Shown: one piece after another, positions 38,726 through 48,240 of the stretch
Position numbering within the stretch: the stretch's first letter is position 1
Layout: every line of letters begins with the position of its first letter
Source of the DNA: an uncultured Pelagibacteraceae bacterium
GTDB lineage: Bacteria > Pseudomonadota > Alphaproteobacteria > Pelagibacterales > Pelagibacteraceae
DNA length: 64,000 nucleotides
Assembly: GCA_902592965.1 (NCBI GenBank)
Contig: CACJGL010000002.1
Coordinates: 1 to 64,000, forward strand
Direction: 5' to 3'
The notes under the pieces: generated by a model
Told to the model about the DNA's origin: nothing
The model's input: only the letters and a program-made list of their open reading frames with translations
Database searches by the model: none
Program-made: the position numbers and the translations under genes

Positions 38726-39850
38726 ATGAAAAGAGCGGTTATAGCAGGATACTCAAGATCACCTTTTACTATGGCGAGAAAAGGTGAATTAATTGACGTT
38801 AAGCCTGTAAATATGTTTGCAGAAGTTGTTAAAAATCTTATATCTAAAACAGAAGTAAATCCCGCTGATATTGAAGATATTGTTGTTGGGTGTGCTTTTC
38901 AGGTTGGAGAGCAGAGTTTTAATATTGGGAAACTCACAACATTTTTATCTGGAATGGAAATACATACATCTGGAATGACTGTCGATAGATGGTGTGGTTC
39001 ATCTATGGAAGCTATTCATGTTGCAGCAGGTAAAATAGCAATGGGTGCAGGAAAAGTTTTCGTATGTGGGGGTGTTGAAAGTATGACTAGAGTTACAACT
39101 GGCTTTGAACCAATACCTTATCCTTACACAGATAAAGAAAATCCAAATGTTTATTTTTCAATGGGTATAACTGCTGAAAATGTTGCCAAGAGATATAAAA
39201 TTTCAAGAACTGAACAACAAGAGTTTGCAATTCAAAGTCATCAAAAAGCTAATGAAGCTGAAGTTAATGGTAAATTTAAAAATGAAATCGTTGAAATCGC
39301 TGGTTGCACAAAAGATGGAAACATACGTCCAAAAAGTAATCAAGAAACTTTAGATGGTTTAAAACTTGCATTTGATCAAGAAGGAACTGTTACCGCAGCA
39401 ACATCTTCACCTCTTACCGATGGAGCAGCAGCAACATTGATATGTGAAGAAAGCTATGCAAAAGAAAATGGTTTAGAGATTTTAGCTAGAATTGTTTCAA
39501 CTGGAGTTAAAGGATGTGAACCAGATGTAATGGGACTTGGACCTATAGGAGCAACTAAGAAAGCATTAGAGAGAGCAAATTTATCAATTAATGATATCGA
39601 TATTGTGGAGATTAATGAAGCTTTTGCTTCTCAATCAATAGCATGCTTAAAAGATCTTGGTATCGATCAAAAGAAAGCTAATTTGGATGGTGGAGCGTTA
39701 GCTTTAGGACACCCTCTAGGAGCAACAGGAGCTAGAATTACTGGCAAAGCTGCTGATTTGCTTAGACGTGAAAATAAGAAATACGCTTTATCTACTCAAT
39801 GCATCGGTTTAGGTATGGGTATTGCGACAGTAATTGAAACAGTAAATTAA
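38726..39850 (+). CDS. Thiolase / acetyl-CoA acyltransferase
   Basis: VDRWCGSSMEAIHVAAGKIAMG (active Cys), GGVESMTR, NEAFASQSIACLKDLG, GGALALGHPLGATGAR. Confidence 0.92.
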   Translation: MKRAVIAGYSRSPFTMARKGELIDVKPVNMFAEVVKNLISKTEVNPADIEDIVVGCAFQVGEQSFNIGKLTTFLSGMEIHTSGMTVDRWCGSSMEAIHVAAGKIAMGAGKVFVCGGVESMTRVTTGFEPIPYPYTDKENPNVYFSMGITAENVAKRYKISRTEQQEFAIQSHQKANEAEVNGKFKNEIVEIAGCTKDGNIRPKSNQETLDGLKLAFDQEGTVTAATSSPLTDGAAATLICEESYAKENGLEILARIVSTGVKGCEPDVMGLGPIGATKKALERANLSINDIDIVEINEAFASQSIACLKDLGIDQKKANLDGGALALGHPLGATGARITGKAADLLRRENKKYALSTQCIGLGMGIATVIETVN

Positions 39851-40705
39851 TTATCTATTAATTCCTCTTAAACGTTCTGATCTTCTTCTTAATAATTCAG
39901 CACTTATCAATATTAAGGTCGATAAAACAATTAAACATGTAGCAACTGCTAGAATTGTAGGACTTAATTGTTCTCTTAAACCTGTCCACATTTGAATTGG
40001 AATAGTTGTATTTTCAAGACCAGCTAAAAATAAAACGACTACAACTTCATCAAAAGAAGTTACAAAAGCAAACAAACCTCCTGATATTACTCCAGGTAAA
40101 ATCAACGGAAGGGTTACTTTCATAAATGTATTTACTGGGTTGCTACCTAAACTAGCTGCCGCTCTCGTCACACTATGATCGAAACCTGATAATGTTGCAG
40201 TAACAGTAATTACAACAAAAGGTGTTCCCAAAATTATATGAGCTAAAACTATTCCTGTATGAGTTGCCGCTAAACCTGCTTTTGCCATAAAAAAGAATAT
40301 TGCAACACCTGATATAATAAGTGGAACTATCATTGGTGAAATCAAAGTTGCCATTATTATTCCTTTAAAGGGCATGTGTCTGCTGCTCAATCCTAATGCA
40401 GCAACCGTTCCTAAAATTACTGAACCTAAAGTTGCAAATATAGCAATAATAAAACTATTCTTTGCAGCAAGACCCCATGGATTTTTTGTACCGTAAACCA
40501 TATCTTTGTACCATCTTAATGAAAAAGCATCTGGGTCTAAATTCTTCATTCCTTCTGAAAAAACAAGAAACTCTTCTGCATTAAATGATAATGGAAATAT
40601 TACAAACAAAGGTGCTATTAAAAAAATAAAAACAAAAGTACATATTGCAATGTAAAAGTAGTGCCAAATTCTATATCTAGTTTCTGTATAATTTGGTAAT
40701 GCCAT
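39851..40705 (-). CDS. Spermidine/putrescine-type ABC transporter permease (PotC-like)
   Basis: 284 aa; AAASLGSNPVNTFMKVTLPLILPGVISGGLFAFVTSFDEVVVVLFLAG. Confidence 0.92.
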   Translation of the reverse strand: MALPNYTETRYRIWHYFYIAICTFVFIFLIAPLFVIFPLSFNAEEFLVFSEGMKNLDPDAFSLRWYKDMVYGTKNPWGLAAKNSFIIAIFATLGSVILGTVAALGLSSRHMPFKGIIMATLISPMIVPLIISGVAIFFFMAKAGLAATHTGIVLAHIILGTPFVVITVTATLSGFDHSVTRAAASLGSNPVNTFMKVTLPLILPGVISGGLFAFVTSFDEVVVVLFLAGLENTTIPIQMWTGLREQLSPTILAVATCLIVLSTLILISAELLRRRSERLRGINR

Positions 40706-40706
40706 A

Positions 40707-41969
40707 CTAACCTAACTTAATATTATCAACTCCAACTAATTTATTATAAAGCCAATAGATAACCAAAACTCCTCCAAGCAACATAAGCCCCATCGCTGAA
40801 GCAAAACTCCAATCTAAAGTAGTTTTCATATGATATGCAATTTGGTTACTAATTAAGGTTCCTGATGCTCCACCAACTAAAGCGGGTGTGATGTAGTATC
40901 CAATTGCTAAAATAAAAACTAAAAGACACCCTGCCCCGATACCTGGTATGGTTAATGGAAAATATACTTTCCAAAAAGCCACAAAAGGTGTTCCGCCAAG
41001 AGATTTACCTGCTCTCATTAAACTTGGCGAGATAGTTTTCATCACACTGTAAAGTGGTAAAACCATAAATGGTAATAGAATTTGTGTCATAGCAACATAA
41101 GTTCCAACTTTGTTGTACATCATTTCTGGCCTATTATCGTCTGACACAAGGCCAATCAATACAAAGAAATCATTAACTACTCCTTGCTGTTGAAGCAAAA
41201 TCATCCAGCTAGCTGTTCTAACTAATAACGACGTCCAAAACGGAAGAAGAACACAAATCATTAATAAATTACTATACTTCATTGGAAGTGTTGCTAGTAA
41301 ATGGGCTATTGGGTAACCCATTAAGAAACAGAATACAGTAACAAAGAAAGCAACCTCTACTGTTCTCAACCATAAAATTCTATGTATTCTTCTATCTTCA
41401 CTAACTTGAGTAATTTTGTTATCTTCATTCAAATACATATCCATAGCTTTTAAATATTTAGCTGAAGTGTAAGGAGGTGCAGTCCTTTTAATAGCTTGCC
41501 AATATTCTACATTTCTCCATCTCTTATGAACTTTCATTATTTGTTCTTTAATACTTTGTGTCTCGTCAATTTTATTTCTTTTTACCTGTCTGAATAATTT
41601 TTTTGTGATGGTGTTGAACCCATTTTTTTCTTTATTAAGTCTTTGAGCTAGTTTTCCATGTTCTTTTTTTTCTACAAGAATTTTAAAATCAGATAAAAAT
41701 GAAGCAAATACTTCTTCAGATGGAAGTTCTTTACCGTCCCATGTCTCCATAGACTTAAATGTTTTTGGAAGCATGTTTGTAATCATTTTATCATCAATAC
41801 TTCTTGTAAACATTTCTCCGATTGGAAAAATATAAGTAATAATCAAAAAAAGTAGTAATGGCGCAACAAGTAAAAATGCTTTAATTTTGTTTTTTCTTTC
41901 AGCTTTTTTTAAACTTATCTCTAAAGGAATTCCGTCAGTTGTAAGTATTTGTTTTGTTTCGCTGCTCAT
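40707..41969 (-). CDS. Spermidine/putrescine-type ABC transporter permease (PotB-like) with enlarged N-terminal region
   Basis: 420 aa; AGKSLGGTPFVAFWKVYFPLTIPGIGAGCLLVFILAIGYYITPALVGG; ~150-aa soluble insertion after TM1. Confidence 0.9.
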   Translation of the reverse strand: MSSETKQILTTDGIPLEISLKKAERKNKIKAFLLVAPLLLFLIITYIFPIGEMFTRSIDDKMITNMLPKTFKSMETWDGKELPSEEVFASFLSDFKILVEKKEHGKLAQRLNKEKNGFNTITKKLFRQVKRNKIDETQSIKEQIMKVHKRWRNVEYWQAIKRTAPPYTSAKYLKAMDMYLNEDNKITQVSEDRRIHRILWLRTVEVAFFVTVFCFLMGYPIAHLLATLPMKYSNLLMICVLLPFWTSLLVRTASWMILLQQQGVVNDFFVLIGLVSDDNRPEMMYNKVGTYVAMTQILLPFMVLPLYSVMKTISPSLMRAGKSLGGTPFVAFWKVYFPLTIPGIGAGCLLVFILAIGYYITPALVGGASGTLISNQIAYHMKTTLDWSFASAMGLMLLGGVLVIYWLYNKLVGVDNIKLG

Positions 41970-41977
41970 AAATAAAA

Positions 41978-42001
41978 AGGGCGACTTAAAAAAGTCGCCC
42001 T
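41978..42001 (-). terminator. Hairpin terminator/attenuator between Pot-type SBP and permeases
   Basis: AGGGCGACTT (41978-41987) / AAGTCGCCCT (41992-42001) with T-rich tract on the minus strand. Confidence 0.85.
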
Positions 42002-42036
42002 ATATATATTATATTATTCTAGTCTTTTATACTCTT

Positions 42037-43152
42037 TTATAGACCAGCTTTCATAGCTTCCCACTTCTCACCAAGTTCTGTACCGTTATCAGCCCAGAAA
42101 AATGGATCAACTAAAAAGTATTTTTTAGTGTTTGAAGGAGCAGTTGGCATTTGTGGCATCATTTCAGTTTTACCATCTTTGTACCAAGGCTCATTTGCTT
42201 TGATAATCTCTAAAGATGATAATCTGTATGGAGCATATGCAATATATTTAGCACTTCCAGCTAACATTTCAGTGTTAGTCATCATTGCTAAAGCTTTTTT
42301 AGCATTTGCTTCATCTGGTCCACCTTTAACAAGTGCGAAATATTCATAGTCAAGACCTTGTCCATCCCATACTTGTTTAATTGGAGCACCTTCACCGATT
42401 TCAGCATTAAAGAATCTTCCATTCCAACCAGTTGCCATAACAACTTCACCAGATACTAATAATTCTGGTGGTTGAGCACCCGCAGACCAGAATACACATC
42501 CACCATTTGGATCTGTACAAAGCTCTTTAATTTTATTCATAGCTCTATTAACACCAGCTTCAGTTTCTAGTAATTTGTAGATCTCTGATCCACCTTTACC
42601 CATATAAACACCGTCACCAGCTAATGCTATTTCTAGGTTTGTTAGAGCAGATTTGTAAATAGCTCTTTTTCCTGGAAATTTTTTAGTGTTAAAGAAATCT
42701 TTTATAGTCGATGGTGTGCCGTCAACATTGTTTACGTTGTAAGCATAGTTCCAAGAATATAAAATATTTCCTACAGCACATTTACTCGGCATTGGAGCAA
42801 AGAAATCTTCACTTGCAGGAGTTCCATCTGGAGCTGCAGGGAAGTCTTTGTCAAAATCGAATTCGACAAAAATTCCTTCGTCACATCCGTTGATAGTATC
42901 AAATGCGAATACATCGATAATATCCCAAGTAATTGCACCTGCTTCTTTTTGAGCTTTAATCTCAGATAATCCACCTGAATAGTCTACCCAGTTGATATCA
43001 ACACCAAGAGCTTTTGCAGTTGGATCACCATACCCTAGCTTTTGAGACTCTGTATAAGCTCCACCCCAAGATGCTACTGTAACCGCAAATGCAGATGAAG
43101 TTATTGAAAGAGCAAAAGAAAGAGCAAGTAATAATTTACTTAATTTTTTCAT
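42037..43152 (-). CDS. PotD-like ABC transporter substrate-binding protein
   Basis: Signal peptide MKKLSKLLLALSFALSITSSAFA; VTVASWGGAYTESQKLGYGDPTAKALGVDINWVDYSGG. Confidence 0.9.
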   Translation of the reverse strand: MKKLSKLLLALSFALSITSSAFAVTVASWGGAYTESQKLGYGDPTAKALGVDINWVDYSGGLSEIKAQKEAGAITWDIIDVFAFDTINGCDEGIFVEFDFDKDFPAAPDGTPASEDFFAPMPSKCAVGNILYSWNYAYNVNNVDGTPSTIKDFFNTKKFPGKRAIYKSALTNLEIALAGDGVYMGKGGSEIYKLLETEAGVNRAMNKIKELCTDPNGGCVFWSAGAQPPELLVSGEVVMATGWNGRFFNAEIGEGAPIKQVWDGQGLDYEYFALVKGGPDEANAKKALAMMTNTEMLAGSAKYIAYAPYRLSSLEIIKANEPWYKDGKTEMMPQMPTAPSNTKKYFLVDPFFWADNGTELGEKWEAMKAGL

Positions 43153-43174
43153 TTATCCTCCGTTTAAACGTTTA

Positions 43175-43192
43175 ATATAAATTAATTTATAT
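43175..43192. promoter_or_regulatory. 18-bp perfect AT palindrome upstream of potD-like gene
   Basis: ATATAAATTAATTTATAT equals its own reverse complement; a second palindrome CGTTTAAACG lies at 43161-43170. Confidence 0.35.
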
Positions 43193-43267
43193 AAGCGAAG
43201 TACAACAAAAACGATATTCAGAGTCAACAGGCCATTTTGTGATAGGAATACTGGGATATTTAAGAAA

Positions 43268-44353
43268 TTATTTAGGATCTAGAGCTCTTGCGTCTTGACT
43301 GTTCCATCCTACTTTAATCTCATTACCTAATTTTAAATCTAACTCGTTTGAGCTATTTGGAACTTTTAAAATAAATTCTTTATTACCTAAAAGATCTAAT
43401 CTTAATCTAGTGTGATCACCATGGTAAATAACTTCTTCGATTTTTCCCGTTTGATTATTATCCATTTTATCTTTTGGATTTATCAATGCCCTCTCAGGTC
43501 TTATTGAAACTGTTGTTTTATCACCTTTGGAAGTTACTGAAACTGGATTAGCTAAAATTTCTCCATTTTGTAGTTTAACTTTACAAACATCTTTTGAAAT
43601 GTCAGTTACTTCTCCTCCAAATGTATTATTTTCACCTATAAACTCTGCAACGAAAGAATTAACTGGTTCTTCGTACAATTTATCAGGACTTGATAATTGT
43701 TGAACTTTACCATCATTAAAAACTGCGATCCTATTTGACATTGTTAATGCTTCTCCTTGATCGTGTGTAACGTAAACTACAGTAACACCAATATTTTCAT
43801 GAATATGTTTAATTTCGTATTGCATACTTTCTCTTAAGTTTTTATCTAAAGCTCCAAGAGGTTCATCCATTAGAACTACTGCTGGATCAAATACTAGAGC
43901 TCTTGCAACAGCTACCCTTTGTTGCTGACCACCAGATAATTGCGCTGGCATTCTGCTTTCAAATCCTGATAAAGAAACCATTGATAAAGCTTTATCTACT
44001 TTTTTATCAATCTCATCTTTTTGAACTTTTCTAACTCTTAAAGGAAATGCTAAATTTTCATAAACTGTCATATGAGGAAACAATGCATAATTTTGAAAAA
44101 CCATTCCAATTCCTCTTTTGTGTGGTGGAATATTTGAAATAGGATTAGAATCTAAATAGATTTCACCATTGGTTGGTGTTTCGAATCCAGCCAACATCAT
44201 CAGACAAGTTGTTTTTCCTGAACCAGATGGACCAAGCATAGTAATGAACTCGCCCTCTGAGATATTAAGATTTAAATCTTTTACTACTAAGACTTTACCA
44301 TCGTAACTTTTGTCAACTTTATCGAACTTAACGAATTCTGTATTTTTAGACAT
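43268..44353 (-). CDS. PotA-like ABC transporter ATP-binding protein
   Basis: GPSGSGKTTCLMMLAGFE, LSGGQQQRVAVARALVFDPAVVLMDEPLGALDKNLR; TOBE-like C-terminus. Confidence 0.93.
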   Translation of the reverse strand: MSKNTEFVKFDKVDKSYDGKVLVVKDLNLNISEGEFITMLGPSGSGKTTCLMMLAGFETPTNGEIYLDSNPISNIPPHKRGIGMVFQNYALFPHMTVYENLAFPLRVRKVQKDEIDKKVDKALSMVSLSGFESRMPAQLSGGQQQRVAVARALVFDPAVVLMDEPLGALDKNLRESMQYEIKHIHENIGVTVVYVTHDQGEALTMSNRIAVFNDGKVQQLSSPDKLYEEPVNSFVAEFIGENNTFGGEVTDISKDVCKVKLQNGEILANPVSVTSKGDKTTVSIRPERALINPKDKMDNNQTGKIEEVIYHGDHTRLRLDLLGNKEFILKVPNSSNELDLKLGNEIKVGWNSQDARALDPK

Positions 44354-44391
44354 CTAGTGTTTAAAACATTTAAGAAGTTAATTATCAATAG

Positions 44392-45564
44392 CTAATAGTT
44401 CTTAATATGTAGCTCTTTTGGAAATTTACAGAATAATTCACAACCTTTGTCGGTAACTCGGATTGCTTCAGATGCTTCTACTCCCCAATCACCAAACTGC
44501 ATTACTGCAATCATATGAAAACAAACATTTGGTTCAAGTACTGTCATATCGCCTTTATAAATATTTAAAGTATGCTCTCCCCAATCTGGTGGATATCCAA
44601 TACCTATTGAGTAACCCGTTCTTGATTTCTTCTCGATACCATATTTATCTAAAATTTTCCAAAAGGCTTGGGCAACATCATTTGCTGTGTTTCCGGGTTT
44701 TGTAGCATTAATTCCAGCTTGTAAAGCTTCTATAGTTTTATTCATTGTATCTATTTTTAATTGATCAGGTTTACCTAATAAAATTGTTCGAGCCATAGGT
44801 GCGTGATATCTTTTATAAACACCTGAAAGTTCAATTATAGTTGCTTCACCTTCAATAAATTTATCTTGGGTTGCTGTTAAATGTGAAGCAGATGTACCTT
44901 TTCCAGTTGGAAGAAGCGTTGCGATACTAGAATATTCACCTCCAAATTCTTCTGTACCATAAAATAAAGACTTTTGAATTTCTCCAACAGCATCGCATTG
45001 TCTTGTACCAGGTTTAATTACTTCCATTGCAGTTTGCATTCCTTTTTGAGAAATTAAAGCAGCAGACTTCATATAATTTATCTCTGCATTAGATTTAATT
45101 AATCTAGCCCAATTAACTAGTCGATCAGAATCGATAATGTTTGCATTTGGTAACCCCTGTTTAATCTTTTCATAACAAAAAGCTGTAAAATAATGAGCAT
45201 CCATTTCAACTCCAATAGACAGTTTATCCCATTTTTTTTCTTTAATTACTTTGGTCAAGTAATCATAGGGATGTTTTGGCCAAGTATGAATATAACTCTC
45301 ATCATAAACAATAATATTATCTTTATTTAAATAGGTCTTTATGTACGCCCCACCCGCATCCTGATCTCTAACAAAGCAAATTGGCTCTTTTGAATCAACG
45401 TGCACTAATACACATTGTGCATAATAAAAAGACCAAGCATCGTAGCCTGTAAGATAATTCATATTATTTGTGTCGTGAGAAATAATTAGATCAATTTTTT
45501 TCTCTCTCATTAGAGATTGGACTTTTAATAGTCTTTGTTTGTATTCTTCTTTTGAAAAGGACAT
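44392..45564 (-). CDS. doeA: M24/creatinase-fold hydrolase, ectoine hydrolase (DoeA/EutD)-like
   Basis: 390 aa; NMNYLTGYDAWSFYYAQCVLVHVDSKEPICFVRDQDAGGA, GEATIIELSGVYKRYHAPMARTILLGKP, RTGYSIGIGYPPDWGEHTLNIYKGDMTVLEPNVCFHMIAVMQFGDWGVEASEAI; very similar to recalled DoeA/EutD features; next to eutA-like gene. Confidence 0.8.
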   Translation of the reverse strand: MSFSKEEYKQRLLKVQSLMREKKIDLIISHDTNNMNYLTGYDAWSFYYAQCVLVHVDSKEPICFVRDQDAGGAYIKTYLNKDNIIVYDESYIHTWPKHPYDYLTKVIKEKKWDKLSIGVEMDAHYFTAFCYEKIKQGLPNANIIDSDRLVNWARLIKSNAEINYMKSAALISQKGMQTAMEVIKPGTRQCDAVGEIQKSLFYGTEEFGGEYSSIATLLPTGKGTSASHLTATQDKFIEGEATIIELSGVYKRYHAPMARTILLGKPDQLKIDTMNKTIEALQAGINATKPGNTANDVAQAFWKILDKYGIEKKSRTGYSIGIGYPPDWGEHTLNIYKGDMTVLEPNVCFHMIAVMQFGDWGVEASEAIRVTDKGCELFCKFPKELHIKNY

Positions 45565-45567
45565 AAA

Positions 45568-46308
45568 TTAATCAAACAGTCTTCCAAATCCTTTTACAGA
45601 TTTATTTTCACCAATGTTTTCCAAAGACTCCCAGATCAAAGCTTGATTGCTTGAAAGAACTGGTATTCCAAGTTTATCTTCTAATTTTTGTATTAGAGGA
45701 AGAACTGGTAAAGCGGTGCAAGATACAAATAAAGCATCTGCTTTACTTACATCTAAATTTATAAGAACATCAAACAGATAATTTTGATCTACTTTACCAA
45801 TCTCTATATCGGAATGAATATCAAAGTAAGAATTTGAAGTAATTTCAAAACCAGATGATTTAAAATAATCAACAACATCATCATTAACTTTTTTACTATA
45901 AGGTGTGAAGATAGAAAGTTTTTTAATATTTAATTTTTTTAATGCTTTCAAAGCTGCTGTACTTGGTGTTGAAAGTTTTGCCTCAGGTTTTGCTGCTTGT
46001 ATTTTATTTTTAATATTATCGTACCCTGCTGCAATAGTTCCTGATGTACAAGCATATACAACACAGTCTAATTTTTGCTCTGGCAAGATATCTCTTGTTA
46101 CTTGAGTAATATTCTCTGACATTTTGATCAAATTCTCTTTGGTTAAGGGATTGTAACATTCTATTCTATTTACAAAAAAATCTATTTTTTTATCTTTAAT
46201 TACACTTATAAAATCTTTTTCAATCACTAGATCGGTTGCTAAAGCGATAAGTCCAATACGTGGATTTTGGTTATTTTCAAACTTTGGTTCTATTTTTTGT
46301 GATTTCAT
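45568..46308 (-). CDS. eutA: Asp/Glu racemase / maleate isomerase superfamily, EutA-like (ectoine utilization)
   Basis: RIGLIALATDLVIEKDF, ENLIKMSENITQVTRDILPEQKLDCVVYACTSGTIAAG, LSIFTPYSKKVNDDVVDYFKSSGFE, ALFVSCTALPVLPLI, GIPVLSSNQALIW. Start placed at Met8 of the ORF. Confidence 0.8.
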   Translation of the reverse strand: MKSQKIEPKFENNQNPRIGLIALATDLVIEKDFISVIKDKKIDFFVNRIECYNPLTKENLIKMSENITQVTRDILPEQKLDCVVYACTSGTIAAGYDNIKNKIQAAKPEAKLSTPSTAALKALKKLNIKKLSIFTPYSKKVNDDVVDYFKSSGFEITSNSYFDIHSDIEIGKVDQNYLFDVLINLDVSKADALFVSCTALPVLPLIQKLEDKLGIPVLSSNQALIWESLENIGENKSVKGFGRLFD

Positions 46309-46424
46309 AAATACAATATACCACCACATATTGATTAATCATTAAAATTTAAAAACTGTATCTAATTTCTTGAATGGTTATAGTAAATAAACGTATAATA
46401 AGAAAAATTAATTTTGAAATATAA

Positions 46425-47858
46425 ATGCTCGATAAAAAAAAATTTTATATCAATGGCAAATGGGTTGAGCCAGTAAACAAGAATGAATGTGAAGTTATTA
46501 ATCCATCAACAGAAGAAGTTTGTGCAATTATTAGTCTTGGAAGTTCTGATGATACAAATGCTGCTGTCAAAGCAGCAAAATCTGCATTTGAGACTTGGAA
46601 AGAAACCTCAAAAGAAGAAAGGTTAAATTTATTAGAAAAATTATTAAAAATTTATAATTCTAGATGGGATGATATGACTGATGCTATTACTACAGAGCTT
46701 GGTTGTCCTAAAGATTGGTGTTCAGCTAATCAAACATCTTCTGGCGCAGGTCATATCGAAGACTTTATAAAAAGATTAAAAGAATTCGAATTCGAACCAG
46801 GTTTTGATAAAGGATCTACTAATCATATCTTATATGAGCCAATTGGAGTTTGCGGATTAATTACACCTTGGAATTGGCCTATAAATCAAATTGCTTTAAA
46901 AGTAATTCCAGCTTTTGCTACTGGGTGTACAATGGTACTTAAACCATCTGAAATTGCACCATTGTCAGGAATGCTATTTGCAGAGATGATAGATGAGGCT
47001 GGATTTCCAGCTGGAGTGTTTAATCTAGTAAATGGTGATGGGCCTGGTGTTGGAACTGACCTGTCAGGACATCCTGATGTTGATATGGTCTCATTTACAG
47101 GATCTACTAGAGCTGGAAAATTAATTACAAAGAATGCCGCAGAAACTATAAAAAGAGTTTGTCTTGAACTTGGTGGTAAAGGTGGAAATATTGTTTTTGC
47201 TGATGCATATCCTGATGCAGTCAGAGATGGTATTAGAAACGTAATGAGTAATTCAGGTCAATCCTGTGATGCCCCAACTAGAATGCTTGTTGAAAAATCA
47301 ATTTATAAAAGAGCTGTTGAAGAAGCTGCAGATGAAGCAAATAAAATTAAAGTTGATCATGCTTCAAAAGCTGGTGACCATATTGGGCCTGTAATTTCAA
47401 AAACTCAATTTGATAAAATTCAAAGTTTAATAAATAGTGGAATTGAAGAAGGTGCTACTTTAGTAGCAGGTGGTCCTGACAAACCTGAAGATCTAAAGAA
47501 AGGTTATTTTATTAAACCAACAGTATTCACTGATGTTAATAATAATATGAGAATTGCTAAAGAGGAAATATTTGGACCAGTATTGTCAATCATTCCTTTT
47601 GAAAATGAAGAGGAAGCTATCCAAATTACAAATGATACAGAATATGGATTAGGAAACTATTTACAAACAGAGGATAATGAAAAGGCAAAAAGAGTCTCAA
47701 AAAAATTAAGGTCCGGAATTGTGTATGTAAATCATAAAGCAGCTGACTCTGGGACTCCTTTTGGTGGGTATAGACAATCTGGAAATGGACGTGAAGGTGG
47801 AACCTGGGGATTGCATGAATATCTAGAGGTAAAAACTATTACTGAATGGAAAAATTAA
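46425..47858 (+). CDS. Aldehyde dehydrogenase family protein (paralog 2)
   Basis: 477 aa, close paralog of 20111-21544; LITPWNWPINQIALKVIPAFATGCTMVLKPSE, NSGQSCDAPTRM. Confidence 0.92.
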   Translation: MLDKKKFYINGKWVEPVNKNECEVINPSTEEVCAIISLGSSDDTNAAVKAAKSAFETWKETSKEERLNLLEKLLKIYNSRWDDMTDAITTELGCPKDWCSANQTSSGAGHIEDFIKRLKEFEFEPGFDKGSTNHILYEPIGVCGLITPWNWPINQIALKVIPAFATGCTMVLKPSEIAPLSGMLFAEMIDEAGFPAGVFNLVNGDGPGVGTDLSGHPDVDMVSFTGSTRAGKLITKNAAETIKRVCLELGGKGGNIVFADAYPDAVRDGIRNVMSNSGQSCDAPTRMLVEKSIYKRAVEEAADEANKIKVDHASKAGDHIGPVISKTQFDKIQSLINSGIEEGATLVAGGPDKPEDLKKGYFIKPTVFTDVNNNMRIAKEEIFGPVLSIIPFENEEEAIQITNDTEYGLGNYLQTEDNEKAKRVSKKLRSGIVYVNHKAADSGTPFGGYRQSGNGREGGTWGLHEYLEVKTITEWKN

Positions 47859-47859
47859 A

Positions 47860-48240
47860 ATGCTTGGTTATGTAATGGTAGGAACCAATAACTTAGAAAA
47901 AGCAATAATTTTTTATGATGAAGTCTTAAAAGTTTTAAACCTAGAAAGAAATTATAAAGATGAAGTTTGCGCTGGTTACACAGAAAAAAATGGCGATGGA
48001 ACTATAGAGTTTTATGTGACCAAACCTGTCAATATGAAAGAGGCAACTAATGGAAATGGAACGCAAGTTTCATTTATTACATCATCTAGAGATATAGTTG
48101 ATAAGTTTCATGAGATTGGACTTAAGGCAGGTGGAAAAAGTGAAGGTGCTGGAGGTGAAAGACCAGAAGGTTCTGGAGTTTACTATTCTTATATTCGAGA
48201 TCTTGATAATAATAAAATTTGTGCTTTCACAAACAATTAA
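47860..48240 (+). CDS. VOC/glyoxalase family protein
   Basis: MLGYVMVGTNNLEKAIIFYDEVLKVLNL; SGVYYSYIRDLDNNKICAF. Confidence 0.85.
   Translation: MLGYVMVGTNNLEKAIIFYDEVLKVLNLERNYKDEVCAGYTEKNGDGTIEFYVTKPVNMKEATNGNGTQVSFITSSRDIVDKFHEIGLKAGGKSEGAGGERPEGSGVYYSYIRDLDNNKICAFTNN

Noticed and set aside
44392-45564. DddP DMSP lyase or Xaa-Pro aminopeptidase for the M24 protein
   Set aside because: Length and motifs match DoeA/EutD better, canonical M24 metal ligands look altered, and a eutA-like gene is adjacent. Kept open for phylogenetic test.
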